Source of the DNA: Viridibacterium silvisoli
GTDB taxonomy: Bacteria; Pseudomonadota; Gammaproteobacteria; Burkholderiales; Rhodocyclaceae
Direction: 5' to 3'
Length of the DNA stretch: 64,000 nt
NCBI RefSeq assembly: GCF_036017035.1
Contig: NZ_JAYXHS010000001.1
Coordinates: 1,798,001-1,862,000 of the forward strand
A model generated the notes under the pieces. That model was not told the DNA's origin, made no database searches, and was given only the letters and a program-made list of their open reading frames with translations. Positions 33,582 to 42,657 of this stretch are shown piece by piece. Numbering within the stretch: position 1 is the stretch's first letter; every line of letters starts with the position of its first letter. The position numbers and the translations under genes were made by a program.

Positions 33582-35914
33582 GCCGTGGCGTCCTCTGTAA
33601 TCGCGCGCAGGATGGCTTCTGCCGTCGCCGGAGCCTGCAGCGGCGCCGTGCTGCCACGTGCGGCCGAGCAAGCGTCGCGCAGCGCGAAGAACACGCTGAA
33701 GGCGAGCATCAGCGGCGGTTCGCCGACGGCCTTGGATTTGTGGATGGTGTCTTCGACATTGGCGTTGTCGAACAGCTTCACGTTCATCACCGGTGGGCAG
33801 TCGCTGGCGGCGGGAATCTTGTAGGTCGAGGGCGCGTGCGTCATGTTGCGGCCTTGCTGTGCGCCTGCCGGGCGGAACCACAGCTCCTCCGTCGTGAGCC
33901 AGCCCATGCCCTGAATGAAGCCGCCTTCGATTTGGCCGATGTCGATCGCCGGGTTCAGCGATTTGCCGACGTCATGCAGGATGTCGACGCGCAACACCTT
34001 CGACTCGCCCGTGAGCGTGTCGACGGCCACCTCGGCGCAGGAGGCACCGTAGGCGTAGTAGAAGAACGGTTTGCCCTGCAGGGTTTCCTTGTTCCAGTGG
34101 ATCTTCGGCGTCGAGTAGAAGCCGGAGTCCCACAGCTGGATGCGCGAGCGGTAGGCTTCGATGACCAGTTCGGCGAAGGGCATGCTTGCGCTGCCGCTCT
34201 GCACACAATCGTTGGCGAAGACGACGCTGTCTGCGGGCACGCCGTGGTGTTTCGCGAAGAGATCAGTCAGGCGTTGCTTGATCTTGATCGCGGCCGCCTG
34301 CGCGGCCTTGCCGTTGAGGTCGGCGCCACTTGATGCGGCCGTGGCCGAGGTGTTGGGCACGCGGCTGGTGTCGGTGCTCGACAGGCGTACCGTGGCCGGC
34401 GAGAGGCCCAGTTCGTGGGCGACGATCTGGCGGATCTTCGTGTACAGACCCTGGCCCATCTCCGTGCCGCCGTGCGTGACCAGCACTGTGCCATCGGCAT
34501 AAACGTGCACGACGGCACCGGCCTGGTTGTAGAGCGTGGCGTTGAAGGAGATGCCGAACTTGAGCGGCGTGAGCGCCAGGCCACGCTTGATGACCGGGCT
34601 GCTGGCGTTGAACGCAGTAATGGCAGCGCGGCGCGCGGCGTAGTCGCTGCTCGCGGCGAGTTCTTCGATCATGGCCGGCGCGACGTTGTCCTCGACCTTG
34701 GCGCCATAGGGCGTCATCACGCGTTCGTCTCCGGCCGAGTCGCCGTAGAGGTTGAGGCGGCGGATATCGAGTGCGTCGCGACCGAGGTGGCGTGCAATGT
34801 CGTCGAGGATGTACTCGATGGCGAACATGCCTTGTGGGCCACCGAAGCCACGGAAGGCGGTATTCGACACGGTGTGCGTCTTGCAGCGCAGGCTCTTCAC
34901 GGCGACCGCATCGAGGTAGTAGCAGTTGTCGATGTGGCACAGCGCGCGGTCATTCACGGGGCCGGATAGGTCTGCCGAGAAGCCGCAGCGTGAAGCCATC
35001 TGCACACGCAGGCCGAGAATGCGACCTTCGTTGTCGAAGCCGACTTCCCACTCGAAATCGAAATCGTGGCGTTTGCCGGTGAGCGTCATGTCGTCGTCGC
35101 GATCGAGGCGCATCTTCACCGGGCGGCCGGTTTTCCACACGCCCAGCGCAGCAGCGCAGGCAATCTGCGCGGATTGCGATTCCTTGCCACCGAAACCACC
35201 GCCCATGCGCCGGCATTCCACGCTGATCTGGTGGCTGTGCCAGTGCAGCATGTGAGCAACGGCGTGCTGCATTTCGGTCGGGTGCTGCGTCGAGCTGTGC
35301 AGGTGCATCGTGTCCTGGTCGCGCGGCAGGGCGTAGGCGATCTGGCCTTCGAGATAGAAGTGCTCCTGCCCGCCGTGATGTGCCTTGCCTTTGAGACGCT
35401 GCGGCGCGGCCGCGAGTGCGGCCTCGGCGTCGCCTTTGTGCATGTCGACCGGCGGCAGCACCCAGGATTCGGCAGCGATCGCCTCCGCCGTCGTCAGCAT
35501 GGCGGGCAGGGCTTCGTATTCAACCTTGGCGAGACGCGCGGCGCGGCGGGCGGCGTCGTGGCTTTCGGCGAGGACGATGAACATCGGCTGGCCATAGAAC
35601 TGCACGAGGCCGTCGGCGAGGATGGGGTCGTCCTTGATGATGGGGCCGCAATCGTTGAGGCCGGGAATGTCCCTGGCCGTGAGTACGCTCACCACGCCCG
35701 GAGCCTGGCGCACTGCATCGAGATCCATGGACAGGATGCGACCATGCGCGCAGGTCGACAGGCCAAAGGCTGCGTGCAAGGTGCCTTGCATCTCCAGCAG
35801 ATCATCGATGTAGCTGGCGCTGCCGCTGACATGCAGGGCCGCGCTCTCATGCGTGATGGAGAGGCCGACGGTCTTTTCGTCCTGCGTGGCGATGCGTGGT
35901 TCGACTGCGTTCAT
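33578..35914 (-). CDS. xdhB: Xanthine dehydrogenase, molybdenum-binding subunit
   Basis: A 778-residue subunit that carries the molybdopterin cofactor and oxidises hypoxanthine and xanthine to urate. Diagnostic stretches are GGGFGGKESQ near 255, the substrate Arg in FRGFGGPQGM near 360, GGTEMGQGLYTK near 495 and the catalytic Glu in KAVGEPPLMLAF near 735. Length is normal. ATG 35914 is preferred; the frame continues upstream through a repeat. It overlaps xdhC by four bases. Confidence 0.96.
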   Translation of the reverse strand: MNAVEPRIATQDEKTVGLSITHESAALHVSGSASYIDDLLEMQGTLHAAFGLSTCAHGRILSMDLDAVRQAPGVVSVLTARDIPGLNDCGPIIKDDPILADGLVQFYGQPMFIVLAESHDAARRAARLAKVEYEALPAMLTTAEAIAAESWVLPPVDMHKGDAEAALAAAPQRLKGKAHHGGQEHFYLEGQIAYALPRDQDTMHLHSSTQHPTEMQHAVAHMLHWHSHQISVECRRMGGGFGGKESQSAQIACAAALGVWKTGRPVKMRLDRDDDMTLTGKRHDFDFEWEVGFDNEGRILGLRVQMASRCGFSADLSGPVNDRALCHIDNCYYLDAVAVKSLRCKTHTVSNTAFRGFGGPQGMFAIEYILDDIARHLGRDALDIRRLNLYGDSAGDERVMTPYGAKVEDNVAPAMIEELAASSDYAARRAAITAFNASSPVIKRGLALTPLKFGISFNATLYNQAGAVVHVYADGTVLVTHGGTEMGQGLYTKIRQIVAHELGLSPATVRLSSTDTSRVPNTSATAASSGADLNGKAAQAAAIKIKQRLTDLFAKHHGVPADSVVFANDCVQSGSASMPFAELVIEAYRSRIQLWDSGFYSTPKIHWNKETLQGKPFFYYAYGASCAEVAVDTLTGESKVLRVDILHDVGKSLNPAIDIGQIEGGFIQGMGWLTTEELWFRPAGAQQGRNMTHAPSTYKIPAASDCPPVMNVKLFDNANVEDTIHKSKAVGEPPLMLAFSVFFALRDACSAARGSTAPLQAPATAEAILRAITEDATA

Positions 35915-35928
35915 GTCGATACCCTTTT

Positions 35929-36018
35929 GTAGGGTGGGTTCGCGAAGCAACCCACCTCCGTTGGTGCCCGATGGTGGGTCGCCGCCGCTGTTGCCAACTG
36001 CGTCCGAACCCACCCTGC
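35929..36018. repeat. Palindromic repeat family D between xdhA and xdhB
   Basis: AGGGTGGGTTCG (35931-35942) and CGAACCCACCCT (36005-36016) are perfect inverted arms. A second, inner pair is GGTGGGT/AACCCACC. The element fills the 118-base gap between the two xanthine dehydrogenase subunit genes, which are usually adjacent. Confidence 0.88.
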
Positions 36019-36032
36019 GCGCGTAATGACGT

Positions 36033-37505
36033 TCATACGTTCAGCTCCTCGATGCGCACGGCATCGCTGCTGGAATAGTCCAGCCACAGTCGCCACAACA
36101 GGTTCTGTGCGACCTGCATGCGGTATTCGGCCGAGGCGCGCATGTCAGCCAGTGGCTGGTAGTCACCGGTGAGGGCGCGCATGGCATCGCAGGTGCTCTC
36201 GTCGGAGAAGATGCGGCCTGTCAGCGCGGCTTCTGCAGCGGCCGCACGTTTGGGTGTGGCTGCCATGCCACCGAAGGCGATGCGCGCCGCGCTGACGGTA
36301 CCGTCTTCGGCAAGCGTCAGCGAGAATGCGGCGCACACGGCGGAGATATCCTGGTCGCGGCGCTTGGAGATTTTCCAGGTGCGGAAGAGTCGTTCCGGCC
36401 TTGCGCGCGGGATGCGCAGTGCGCGCACGAATTCGCCTTTCTCCATGGCGTTCTTCTGGTACGCGAGGTACAGCGCTTCGAGCGGCATTTCGCGGATGCG
36501 CTCGCCTTGCTGTAATACCACCAGTGTGCCGAGCGCGATGAGGGCGGGCATGCTGTCGCCGATGGGCGAGCCGTTGGCCACGTTGCCGCCCAGCGTGCCG
36601 GCGTTGCGGATCGGTTTCGAGGCGAAACGCTCGGCCATTTCCGTCCATTGCGGCTCGTCGGCCGTCAGGGTGTCGAAGGCATCGGTGAGCGAAACGCCGG
36701 CACCGATCTCGATCCATTTGTCATCGACGGCGATCTGCGCGAAATCCTCGGCGGCGCCGACATAGATGATGTCGCCGAGCTGGCGCAGTTGTTTGGTGAC
36801 CCACAGGCCGACATCGGTGGAGCCGGCGAGGATGCGTGCATCGGGATGCGCGGCGTAGAGGCTGGCCAGTTCGTCGGTCGAGCGGGGCGCGAAGAAGGTC
36901 TGCTTGCCATCGCTGTATTCGAGGGCGGGTTGCGCGGCGAGTTCGTCGAGCGTGCTGCGCAGCGGCGCGCGCGAGAGCTTCACGCAGGGCTTCTGCCAGG
37001 CTGCTTGCGCTGCATCGATGATGGGGCGGTAACCGGTGCAGCGACACAGGTTGCCGGAGAGGGTGTCCGTGATTTCATCGCGCGTCGGCGCCGCGTCGCG
37101 GCTCTCGCGATTGTTTTCGTAATGCGCCCACAGCGACATGATGAAACCGGGGGTGCAGAAGCCGCACTGCGAACCATGGCATTCGACCATGGCTTCCTGT
37201 ACAGGGTGCAGCGTGCCATCCGTCAGCTTCACGTCCTCTACGCTGAACAAAGCCTTGCCATCGAGCGTCGGCATGAACTGGATGCAGCTGTTGACGGCTT
37301 CGAGACGCACGCCGCCCGGTGCCGCGTCGTCACGACTGCCGACGACTACCGTGCAGGCGCCGCAGTCGCCCTCGCCACAGCCTTCCTTGGTGCCCGTGCA
37401 ATGGGCGTCTTCGCGCAGCCATTGCAGGACGGTGCGTTGCGGTGACACGCCGGAGACTTCGACGACCTTGCCCCGATGCCAGAAGCGGATTGCGCGTTGG
37501 GACAT
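36033..37505 (-). CDS. xdhA: Xanthine dehydrogenase, FeS/FAD subunit
   Basis: A 490-residue fused small subunit. The N-terminal plant-type 2Fe-2S domain has CTGTKEGCGEGDCGAC near 36-51. The second 2Fe-2S domain has CGFCTPGFIMS and LCRCTGYRP near 113-160. The FAD domain follows from about 200 with NAGTLGGNVANGSPIGDSM near 305-323. It passes electrons from the Mo site to NAD+. It is the first xdh gene of the minus-strand group, 121 bases after the CDA-fold deaminase gene. Confidence 0.96.
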   Translation of the reverse strand: MSQRAIRFWHRGKVVEVSGVSPQRTVLQWLREDAHCTGTKEGCGEGDCGACTVVVGSRDDAAPGGVRLEAVNSCIQFMPTLDGKALFSVEDVKLTDGTLHPVQEAMVECHGSQCGFCTPGFIMSLWAHYENNRESRDAAPTRDEITDTLSGNLCRCTGYRPIIDAAQAAWQKPCVKLSRAPLRSTLDELAAQPALEYSDGKQTFFAPRSTDELASLYAAHPDARILAGSTDVGLWVTKQLRQLGDIIYVGAAEDFAQIAVDDKWIEIGAGVSLTDAFDTLTADEPQWTEMAERFASKPIRNAGTLGGNVANGSPIGDSMPALIALGTLVVLQQGERIREMPLEALYLAYQKNAMEKGEFVRALRIPRARPERLFRTWKISKRRDQDISAVCAAFSLTLAEDGTVSAARIAFGGMAATPKRAAAAEAALTGRIFSDESTCDAMRALTGDYQPLADMRASAEYRMQVAQNLLWRLWLDYSSSDAVRIEELNV

Positions 37506-37626
37506 ATCTTGCGATGCCTTTTGATGTTTCGGAGTTTGTAGATTCAGGCTAGCACGCGCTATGCCGGTTTATCGTCGGTGCCGGCGATAGGCTTGATCAG
37601 CCAACACGGATGTTCCAGCCGGGCTG

Positions 37627-38127
37627 TCAGTTGCCTGCCGGGCGCCAGAACTGGTGGTGCGGCACGGCGGCTTCGTCTTCGAGCAGTGGGCCGAAGACCT
37701 CGACCTGGCGCTGGCCGCGCGTGAAGACTTCGCGGCAGGGCAGGGACAGGGTCGGGTTCTCGGGGTCGTCGCCGGTCAGCGTCAGCAGGCGCTCTTCCGA
37801 CAGGCCATACACGACGCGGCCGATGCCGCACCAGTAGATCGCGCCGGCGCACATGGCGCAGGGTTCGGCGCTCGTGTACAGCGTGCAGCCTGCCAGTTTC
37901 TCCTGCGGAATGATGCGTGCCGCCTGCGCGGCGGCGAGGCGTTCGGCGTGGCAGGTCGGGTCGCCGGTCGGTGGCCTGGAATCATTGAAGCATTCCACCC
38001 AGACATTGCCTTCCTGGTCGGCAACGAGGGCGGCAAACGGGTGGCGCTTGCGACTGCGGCTTTCGGCCGACAGTGCAATGGCCTGCCTCAGCAGGCGCAT
38101 GTCGAGTTCGGTGATCGGTGTGGGCAT
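37627..38127 (-). CDS. Nucleoside/nucleobase deaminase of the cytidine-deaminase fold
   Basis: A 166-residue zinc deaminase with the HAE motif in CHAERLAAAQ near 83-92 and PCAMCAGAIYWCGIG near 115-129. The fold covers guanine deaminase (B. subtilis GuaD type), cytosine deaminase and tRNA adenosine deaminase; with RVVYGL and its purine-gene context a free base such as guanine is most likely. The ATG follows a strong AGGAGAA site. If it is a guanine deaminase, the window holds two unrelated enzymes for the same step. Confidence 0.87.
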   Translation of the reverse strand: MPTPITELDMRLLRQAIALSAESRSRKRHPFAALVADQEGNVWVECFNDSRPPTGDPTCHAERLAAAQAARIIPQEKLAGCTLYTSAEPCAMCAGAIYWCGIGRVVYGLSEERLLTLTGDDPENPTLSLPCREVFTRGQRQVEVFGPLLEDEAAVPHHQFWRPAGN

Positions 38128-38137
38128 TTGATTCTCC

Positions 38138-38153
38138 TGGCGCAATTGTGGCT
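38138..38153 (+). promoter_or_regulatory. Weak sigma-54-like site upstream of the second BMP gene
   Basis: TGGCGCAATTGTGGCT keeps the invariant GG-N10-GC spacing (GG 38139-38140, GC 38151-38152) but departs from consensus at three other positions. It is 225 bases before the BMP start. Confidence 0.3.
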
Positions 38154-38204
38154 CGCGCTGCTCGCATTCAGTGCATGGCGCACATATAAGTCTCATAATT
38201 CAGT

Positions 38205-38219
38205 GGCGATGGTATCGCC
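38205..38219. promoter_or_regulatory. Short palindrome in the divergent deaminase/BMP promoter region
   Basis: GGCGAT-GGT-ATCGCC is a perfect six-base inverted repeat in the 250-base region between the divergent deaminase and BMP genes. It could be an operator for a purine-responsive regulator. Confidence 0.35.
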
Positions 38220-38377
38220 TCTCTGAGGGGATTAAAGTCCTCTCCATCGCAGATCGCCGGGCGGCTTGCCCGGCATCACTTTTTCCGGAATATCGGAAAC
38301 AGCGGGTGTCTGTCGTTCATGTTCGTACCACCATCGTCCGACGGGGCTTCCCTCGGATGTCATACAGGAGAGTCGGG

Positions 38378-39472
38378 ATGTCATCATTCTTGAAGGGCTT
38401 GAGCAAGACAGTTCGGGTTGCGGGCTGCGCAGCGGCCCTGGCAGCGCTGAGTGCAACAGCCGGCGCGGCCGATCCGGCCAAGGCCGCATTCGTCTACATT
38501 GGCCCGACCGGTGACCATGGCTGGACCTACGCGCACGATGTGGGTCGCAAGAAAGCCGAGGAAGAACTGGGTGGCAAGGTCAAGACGAGCTTCGTGGAAA
38601 ACGTCCCCGAGACGGCCGATGCCGAACGTGTGATCCGCGATCTCGCGGCCAAGGGCAACAAGATCATCTTCGCGACCTCGTTCGGTTACATGAACGCCAT
38701 GGAGAAGGTGGCGAAGAGTTTCCCCAAGGTGGCTTTCATGCACGCCACCGGTTACAAGAGCGCGAAGAACTTCGGCACCTATGACGTTCGCACGTATGAA
38801 GGCGCCTATATGCTTGGCGTCGTCGCCGGCAAGATGAGCAAGAGCGGCAAGCTCGGCGTGGTCGGCTCCTTCCCGATCCCGGAAGTGATCCGCAACATCG
38901 ATGCTTTTACGATCGGCGCACGCAGTATCAATCCGAAGATCACCACCAAGGTCATCTGGGTGAGCACCTGGTTCGATCCGGGCAAGGAGCGTGAAGCCGC
39001 TCTGACGCTGATCTCGCAAGGCGCCGACGTGCTGATGCAGAACACCGATTCGCCAGCCGTCGTGCAGGCTGCTGAAGAGAAGGGCATCTACGCTTTCGGC
39101 TGGGATTCGGACATGAGCAAGTTCGGCGCGAAAGCGCAGCTGGCAGCGTCCGTCCTGCACTGGGACATCATTTACAAGCCGCAACTCGAGGCGGTCGCAG
39201 CGGGAACCTGGAAGCCTTCACAGATCTGGGCGGGTGTGAAAGATGGCGCAGTGAACATCGAGAGCTTCGGCCCTTCGACCCCGGCCGATGTGAAGAAGCT
39301 GGCCGAAGAGCGTCGCGATGCCATCAAGGCCGGCAAGCTGCATCCTTTCACGGGGCCGCTGAAGGACAACACGGGCAAGGAAATCGTGGCGGCAGGCAAG
39401 ACGCCAACCGACGCTGACCTCGGTAAATGGAACGTATATGTGGAAGGCGTAGAGGGCACAATCCCGAAATAG
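38378..39472 (+). CDS. BMP-family nucleoside-binding protein, set 2
   Basis: A 364-residue periplasmic BMP/PnrA-family binding protein. The signal peptide ends near residue 30 (LSATAGAADP). Family blocks are YIGPTGDHGWTYAHDVGRK near 40-58, FGYMNAMEKVAKSFP and GSFPIPEVIRNIDAF. ATG 38378 follows CAGGAGAG. It is encoded divergently from the deaminase/xdh/transport strand, whose ATPase and permeases (28624-32407) lack an adjacent binding protein, so these probably work together for purines. Confidence 0.92.
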   Translation: MSSFLKGLSKTVRVAGCAAALAALSATAGAADPAKAAFVYIGPTGDHGWTYAHDVGRKKAEEELGGKVKTSFVENVPETADAERVIRDLAAKGNKIIFATSFGYMNAMEKVAKSFPKVAFMHATGYKSAKNFGTYDVRTYEGAYMLGVVAGKMSKSGKLGVVGSFPIPEVIRNIDAFTIGARSINPKITTKVIWVSTWFDPGKEREAALTLISQGADVLMQNTDSPAVVQAAEEKGIYAFGWDSDMSKFGAKAQLAASVLHWDIIYKPQLEAVAAGTWKPSQIWAGVKDGAVNIESFGPSTPADVKKLAEERRDAIKAGKLHPFTGPLKDNTGKEIVAAGKTPTDADLGKWNVYVEGVEGTIPK

Positions 39473-39615
39473 AACTCGCAATGCAGGGGCTGCGCGCACG
39501 TCTGGCGTTGTTGGCTCACTCGCCGTGCTTGAGCACTGCTCTGCGTGAGCCGCCTAGCCAGCCGCGCGCTCGCTCCCTGCCTTGCGGTTCTATTGCGTGC
39601 GGTTGTTCCAAAACA

Positions 39616-39644
39616 AACGTCATTCTCGTGGAGAATGACGTTTT
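39616..39644. terminator. Hairpin between the BMP and adenine deaminase genes
   Basis: AACGTCATTCTC and GAGAATGACGTT are perfect 12-base arms around GTG, followed by TT. It could terminate the BMP transcript or act as an attenuator, because it lies only 19 bases before the adenine deaminase ATG. Confidence 0.65.
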
Positions 39645-39662
39645 GCATTCCGGGAGCAAATC

Positions 39663-40676
39663 ATGGATGTCCTGAAACGCGCACTGAGCTGCCCCAAGGC
39701 CGAACTCCACGTCCATATCGAGGGCACGCTGGAGCCCGAGCTGGCGTTTGCGCTGGCCCAGCGCAACAACATTGCCTTCCCGCATGCCAGTGTCGAGGCG
39801 CTGCGCGCGGCTTACGACTTCAGTGACCTGCAGTCCTTCCTCGATCTCTACTACGCCTGTGCCGATGTGCTGCGCACCGAGCAGGACTTCAGCGACCTGA
39901 TGCTGGCCTACCTGCGCCGTGCGCGTGAAGACAATGTCGTGCATGCCGAGATCTTCTTCGACCCGCAGACGCACACGCCGCGCGGCGTGTCCTTCGAGAC
40001 CGTGCTGAAGGGGCTGGAGGCAGGCGCTGCCATTGCGGCGGCAGAGTGGGGCATGAGCACGCGGTTGATCCTGTGCTTCCTGCGTCATCTGTCTGAAGAG
40101 GATGCGTTTGCAACGCTGGAGCTGGCCTTGCCTTTCATCGACCGCATCCACGGTTTCGGCCTGGATTCGTCGGAGGTGGGGCACCCGCCGTCGAAGTTCG
40201 AACGCGTCTTTGCCAAATGCCGCGCGCTTGGCAAGCCGGTCGTGGCGCATGCGGGCGAGGAAGGTCCGCCGGCCTATATCGTCGAGGCGCTGGATCTGCT
40301 CAAGGTCAGTCGCATTGATCATGGCGTGCGCGCGGTGGAGGATGCGGCACTGACCCATCGCCTGGCGCATGACCGTATTGCGCTGACCGTCTGCCCGCTG
40401 TCGAATGTGCGCCTGTGCGTGTTCGAGAAGATGGAGTTGCACAGCTTGCCGAGCATGCTGGCCGGCGGTCTGTGCATCACCATCAACAGTGATGACCCGG
40501 CGTATTTCGGCGGCTACCTTGGCGCAAATATCCGCGCCGTGCAGGCCGCGTTCGCATTCGATGCCACAACCTGGCGGGAGTTTTTCCGCAACAGCTTCGA
40601 CGCGTCCTTCGTCGATGAAGCGCAGAAGGAGAAGTGGCTGGCGCAAGTGGATGCCCACATGCTGGCGCTGGCCTGA
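39663..40676 (+). CDS. Adenine deaminase (adenosine-deaminase superfamily)
   Basis: A 337-residue zinc deaminase. Metal His are H16 and H18 (AELHVHIEG); H196 and the catalytic Glu lie in VAHAGEEGPP; the Asp pair lies in NSDDPAYFGG near 276-285. The block GLDSSEVGHPPSKF near 163-176 is typical of adenine deaminases (fungal Aah1, Pseudomonas PA0148 group) rather than adenosine deaminases. It makes hypoxanthine, a substrate of XdhAB. GGGAG precedes the ATG. A strong terminator follows. Confidence 0.9.
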   Translation: MDVLKRALSCPKAELHVHIEGTLEPELAFALAQRNNIAFPHASVEALRAAYDFSDLQSFLDLYYACADVLRTEQDFSDLMLAYLRRAREDNVVHAEIFFDPQTHTPRGVSFETVLKGLEAGAAIAAAEWGMSTRLILCFLRHLSEEDAFATLELALPFIDRIHGFGLDSSEVGHPPSKFERVFAKCRALGKPVVAHAGEEGPPAYIVEALDLLKVSRIDHGVRAVEDAALTHRLAHDRIALTVCPLSNVRLCVFEKMELHSLPSMLAGGLCITINSDDPAYFGGYLGANIRAVQAAFAFDATTWREFFRNSFDASFVDEAQKEKWLAQVDAHMLALA

Positions 40677-40700
40677 ACAGCAGACGTCTCGCGCCTCTGC

Positions 40701-40736
40701 AAAGAAAACGGCAGCCTGTGGGCTGCCGTTTTCTTT
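40701..40736 (+). terminator. Rho-independent terminator
   Basis: A perfect 16-base stem (AAAGAAAACGGCAGCC and its complement) with a TGTG loop, ending in TTTTCTTT. It terminates the adenine deaminase transcript and, being symmetric, also the convergent gene at 40750-41196. Confidence 0.95.
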
Positions 40737-40749
40737 CCGCTTGCCGCCC

Positions 40750-41196
40750 CTAGAAGGTGTAGCGCAACTGCGCCGCAACGGTCACGGGGTCCTTGGAGTA
40801 ACGCGGAATCACGATGATGCCCAGTTCAACGGGCTTCCACACCATCATGAGCTCTGGCAGGAGCAGAGCCTTGATGCCGCCCTTGTAGCCGGACACCGCG
40901 CCAGCCACCCCGCCAATGCGCAGGGCGCGGTCGTCGGTGCCGAACAGCTTCCATTGCCATTCCTTGCCGGCATATACCGACCAGCGACGGATGCTGTTGT
41001 AGTACGTGCCCAGCGTCCAGCCGCCGGGAGCGCGCACGCCGATACCCGTGTTGTGCGGGTTGAGGTCGTCCCGGTTGTCCGAGTGCCAGGATTCGAAGCC
41101 GGACAGTACCGCCCAGCCCAGATCCTCGGAAGCATTGGCAGTCGTTGCTGACAGTGGCGAGAACAGCAGTGACAACAAAGCAAGAATATTTTTCAT
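40750..41196 (-). CDS. Exported hypothetical protein, outer-membrane-like
   Basis: A 148-residue protein with a signal peptide ending near residue 23 (TTANASE). The rest alternates hydrophobic and polar residues and ends AAQLRYTF, a terminal Phe typical of outer-membrane beta-barrels. Aromatic patches such as SGFESWHSD and YAGKEWQWKLFG recall small eight-strand barrels. I cannot assign a family. Confidence 0.7.
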   Translation of the reverse strand: MKNILALLSLLFSPLSATTANASEDLGWAVLSGFESWHSDNRDDLNPHNTGIGVRAPGGWTLGTYYNSIRRWSVYAGKEWQWKLFGTDDRALRIGGVAGAVSGYKGGIKALLLPELMMVWKPVELGIIVIPRYSKDPVTVAAQLRYTF

Positions 41197-41707
41197 GACA
41201 GCATCTCAAAAGTCTCAAGTGCGCGCAGATATGCGGCGTATGAGGCAATTTACGAAGCTGCTCCCGGAAACTTCAGGAGGATATTTTTATGACTTCCGCT
41301 AAAGGTAAGAAAGCGGAAGCCATCTGCTACAAGGCTGGCTGGAGCAGGTTGTCAGGTGCTTTGTGGCAGGGGTGCGGATGAGCTTGCGGGCAGGGCGTGC
41401 CGCGCAGTGTAACGGCCCGCAGAGCAAGGCGTGGCGCGGGGCTGCATTCAGGTGCCAGTGGCTGTGCAGGGTGTTCCCGTACGGTAAAACCGCGATTCGT
41501 GGTGCTGCCGGGACCGGCCTTACTGCGAGCAGGGCGGCGGCAGCAAAATCCATCCACCAGAGCTTCATCCATCCGGCATGTAGGAGTTATTCCTACATTT
41601 GACGCAGTGCGGGGCGCGGTGCCGAAGTGCTGCCGGGCTCTCTCACAATTGATTGCAGTCGGGCGATAGAAAATGCGAATCGAGCCCGTTTCGAGGGGTA
41701 GAAAACA
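41197..41707. other. Intergenic region, no convincing gene
   Basis: About 510 bases. ORFs of 60-90 codons here overlap each other in several frames and lack ribosome sites, so I reject them. A hairpin ATGTAGGA-GTTAT-TCCTACAT lies at 41578-41598. The part next to 41197 presumably holds the promoter of the small exported protein. Confidence 0.6.
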
Positions 41708-41737
41708 AGCGGCCTTCTCAGCATGGAGAAGGCCGCT
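41708..41737 (-). terminator. Terminator of the Tsx-like gene
   Basis: AGCGGCCTTCTC and GAGAAGGCCGCT are perfect 12-base arms around a six-base loop. On the minus strand the stem is followed by a short T-rich stretch (TGTTTTC), as expected after the channel gene ending at 41776. Confidence 0.85.
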
Positions 41738-41775
41738 CGTGCTCTACAAGTCCCCGCGAGCGGGGTCATGCAGGA

Positions 41776-42657
41776 TCAGAAGTGGTACTCGGCGCGAATC
41801 ATCGGCGTCGATGCCAGCGCACCCGGGCCGGCAGCACCCTTGTGAGAGTTGCCGAACTTGTTGTGCCAGTACTGGTATTCGAAGCCCATCTTGAAGGTGT
41901 TCTTCGAACCGAGCAGCGCGCCTACGTCGTACATGATCTGGGCGTCGAAGTTGAATTCAGGTGCCGTCGGTTCGCCGAATTCGTTCTTGCCCTTGTCTGC
42001 GATGAAGTTCATGAAACCTTCGAACGACAGCCCCACCGGACCGACGTTGAACGGAATGCCCCAGGCCGCCGTCAAGGCAGGGTGGACGTCGTAGGAATAA
42101 CGCTTCGTCTGCACGCCGGTGAACTTGTTGTACGGGGCATTGCTTTCCCACAGCGCAAGCACGCTGACGGCCAGGAAGCCCGGCACCTTGAAGTTGATGG
42201 TCGGGCCGAGCACGAGCATGCGCTTGGCCGAGTTGTAGCCCGCATCGTTCTTGCTGTTGGCGTCGAAGCCAAGGGTAATGCCGTAGCCCGCAAGCGGTCC
42301 GGCGCCGAGATCCTTGCCGACGACCTTGCCGATGTCCACCGTATTGCGATAGACCATGTAGATTTCTTGCGCGCCCTGGGTGGAGTTTGGTGCAGCAGGG
42401 TCGTTCTTGTCGGACAGCAACAGGTCGACGTTCAGGAAGTTGGTGCCGTACTTGTAGCCGCTGGCATGGCCAAGATTGAAGATGTTCTTGGCGATGTCGG
42501 TCGAGCCGAAGGGTTCGGCAAAGCCTGTGCCGTAGCGATAGCCGAGATAGGTGTCGCTCCAGTCAGCCGCTTGAGTATTTGCAGACAGCGACAACAGTGC
42601 AGCAGTTACCCCGGTGCTTATGACAGTTGCAACTGTCTTGTGTCCGAAAGATTTCAT
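41776..42657 (-). CDS. Tsx-like nucleoside-specific outer-membrane channel
   Basis: A 293-residue protein with a signal peptide to about residue 30 (SANTQAADW). The mature N-terminus WSDTYLGYRYGTGFAEPF and the C-terminal MIRAEYHF, with terminal Phe, fit the Tsx/OmpK channel family, a 12-strand barrel that passes nucleosides. It is next to the purine and Rieske operons, which fits a role as outer-membrane entry for their substrates. It has its own terminator and probably its own promoter in the 389 bases upstream. Confidence 0.85.
   Translation of the reverse strand: MKSFGHKTVATVISTGVTAALLSLSANTQAADWSDTYLGYRYGTGFAEPFGSTDIAKNIFNLGHASGYKYGTNFLNVDLLLSDKNDPAAPNSTQGAQEIYMVYRNTVDIGKVVGKDLGAGPLAGYGITLGFDANSKNDAGYNSAKRMLVLGPTINFKVPGFLAVSVLALWESNAPYNKFTGVQTKRYSYDVHPALTAAWGIPFNVGPVGLSFEGFMNFIADKGKNEFGEPTAPEFNFDAQIMYDVGALLGSKNTFKMGFEYQYWHNKFGNSHKGAAGPGALASTPMIRAEYHF

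Noticed and set aside
37550..37566. Possible sigma-54 site upstream of xdhA
   Set aside because: The GG-N10-GC spacing exists on the minus strand, but the flanking bases (CGGCAT, GTGC) match poorly, so it may be chance.
41299..41669. Several 60-90 codon ORFs in the gap before the Tsx-like gene
   Set aside because: They overlap in several frames and strands, lack ribosome sites and show no family features.
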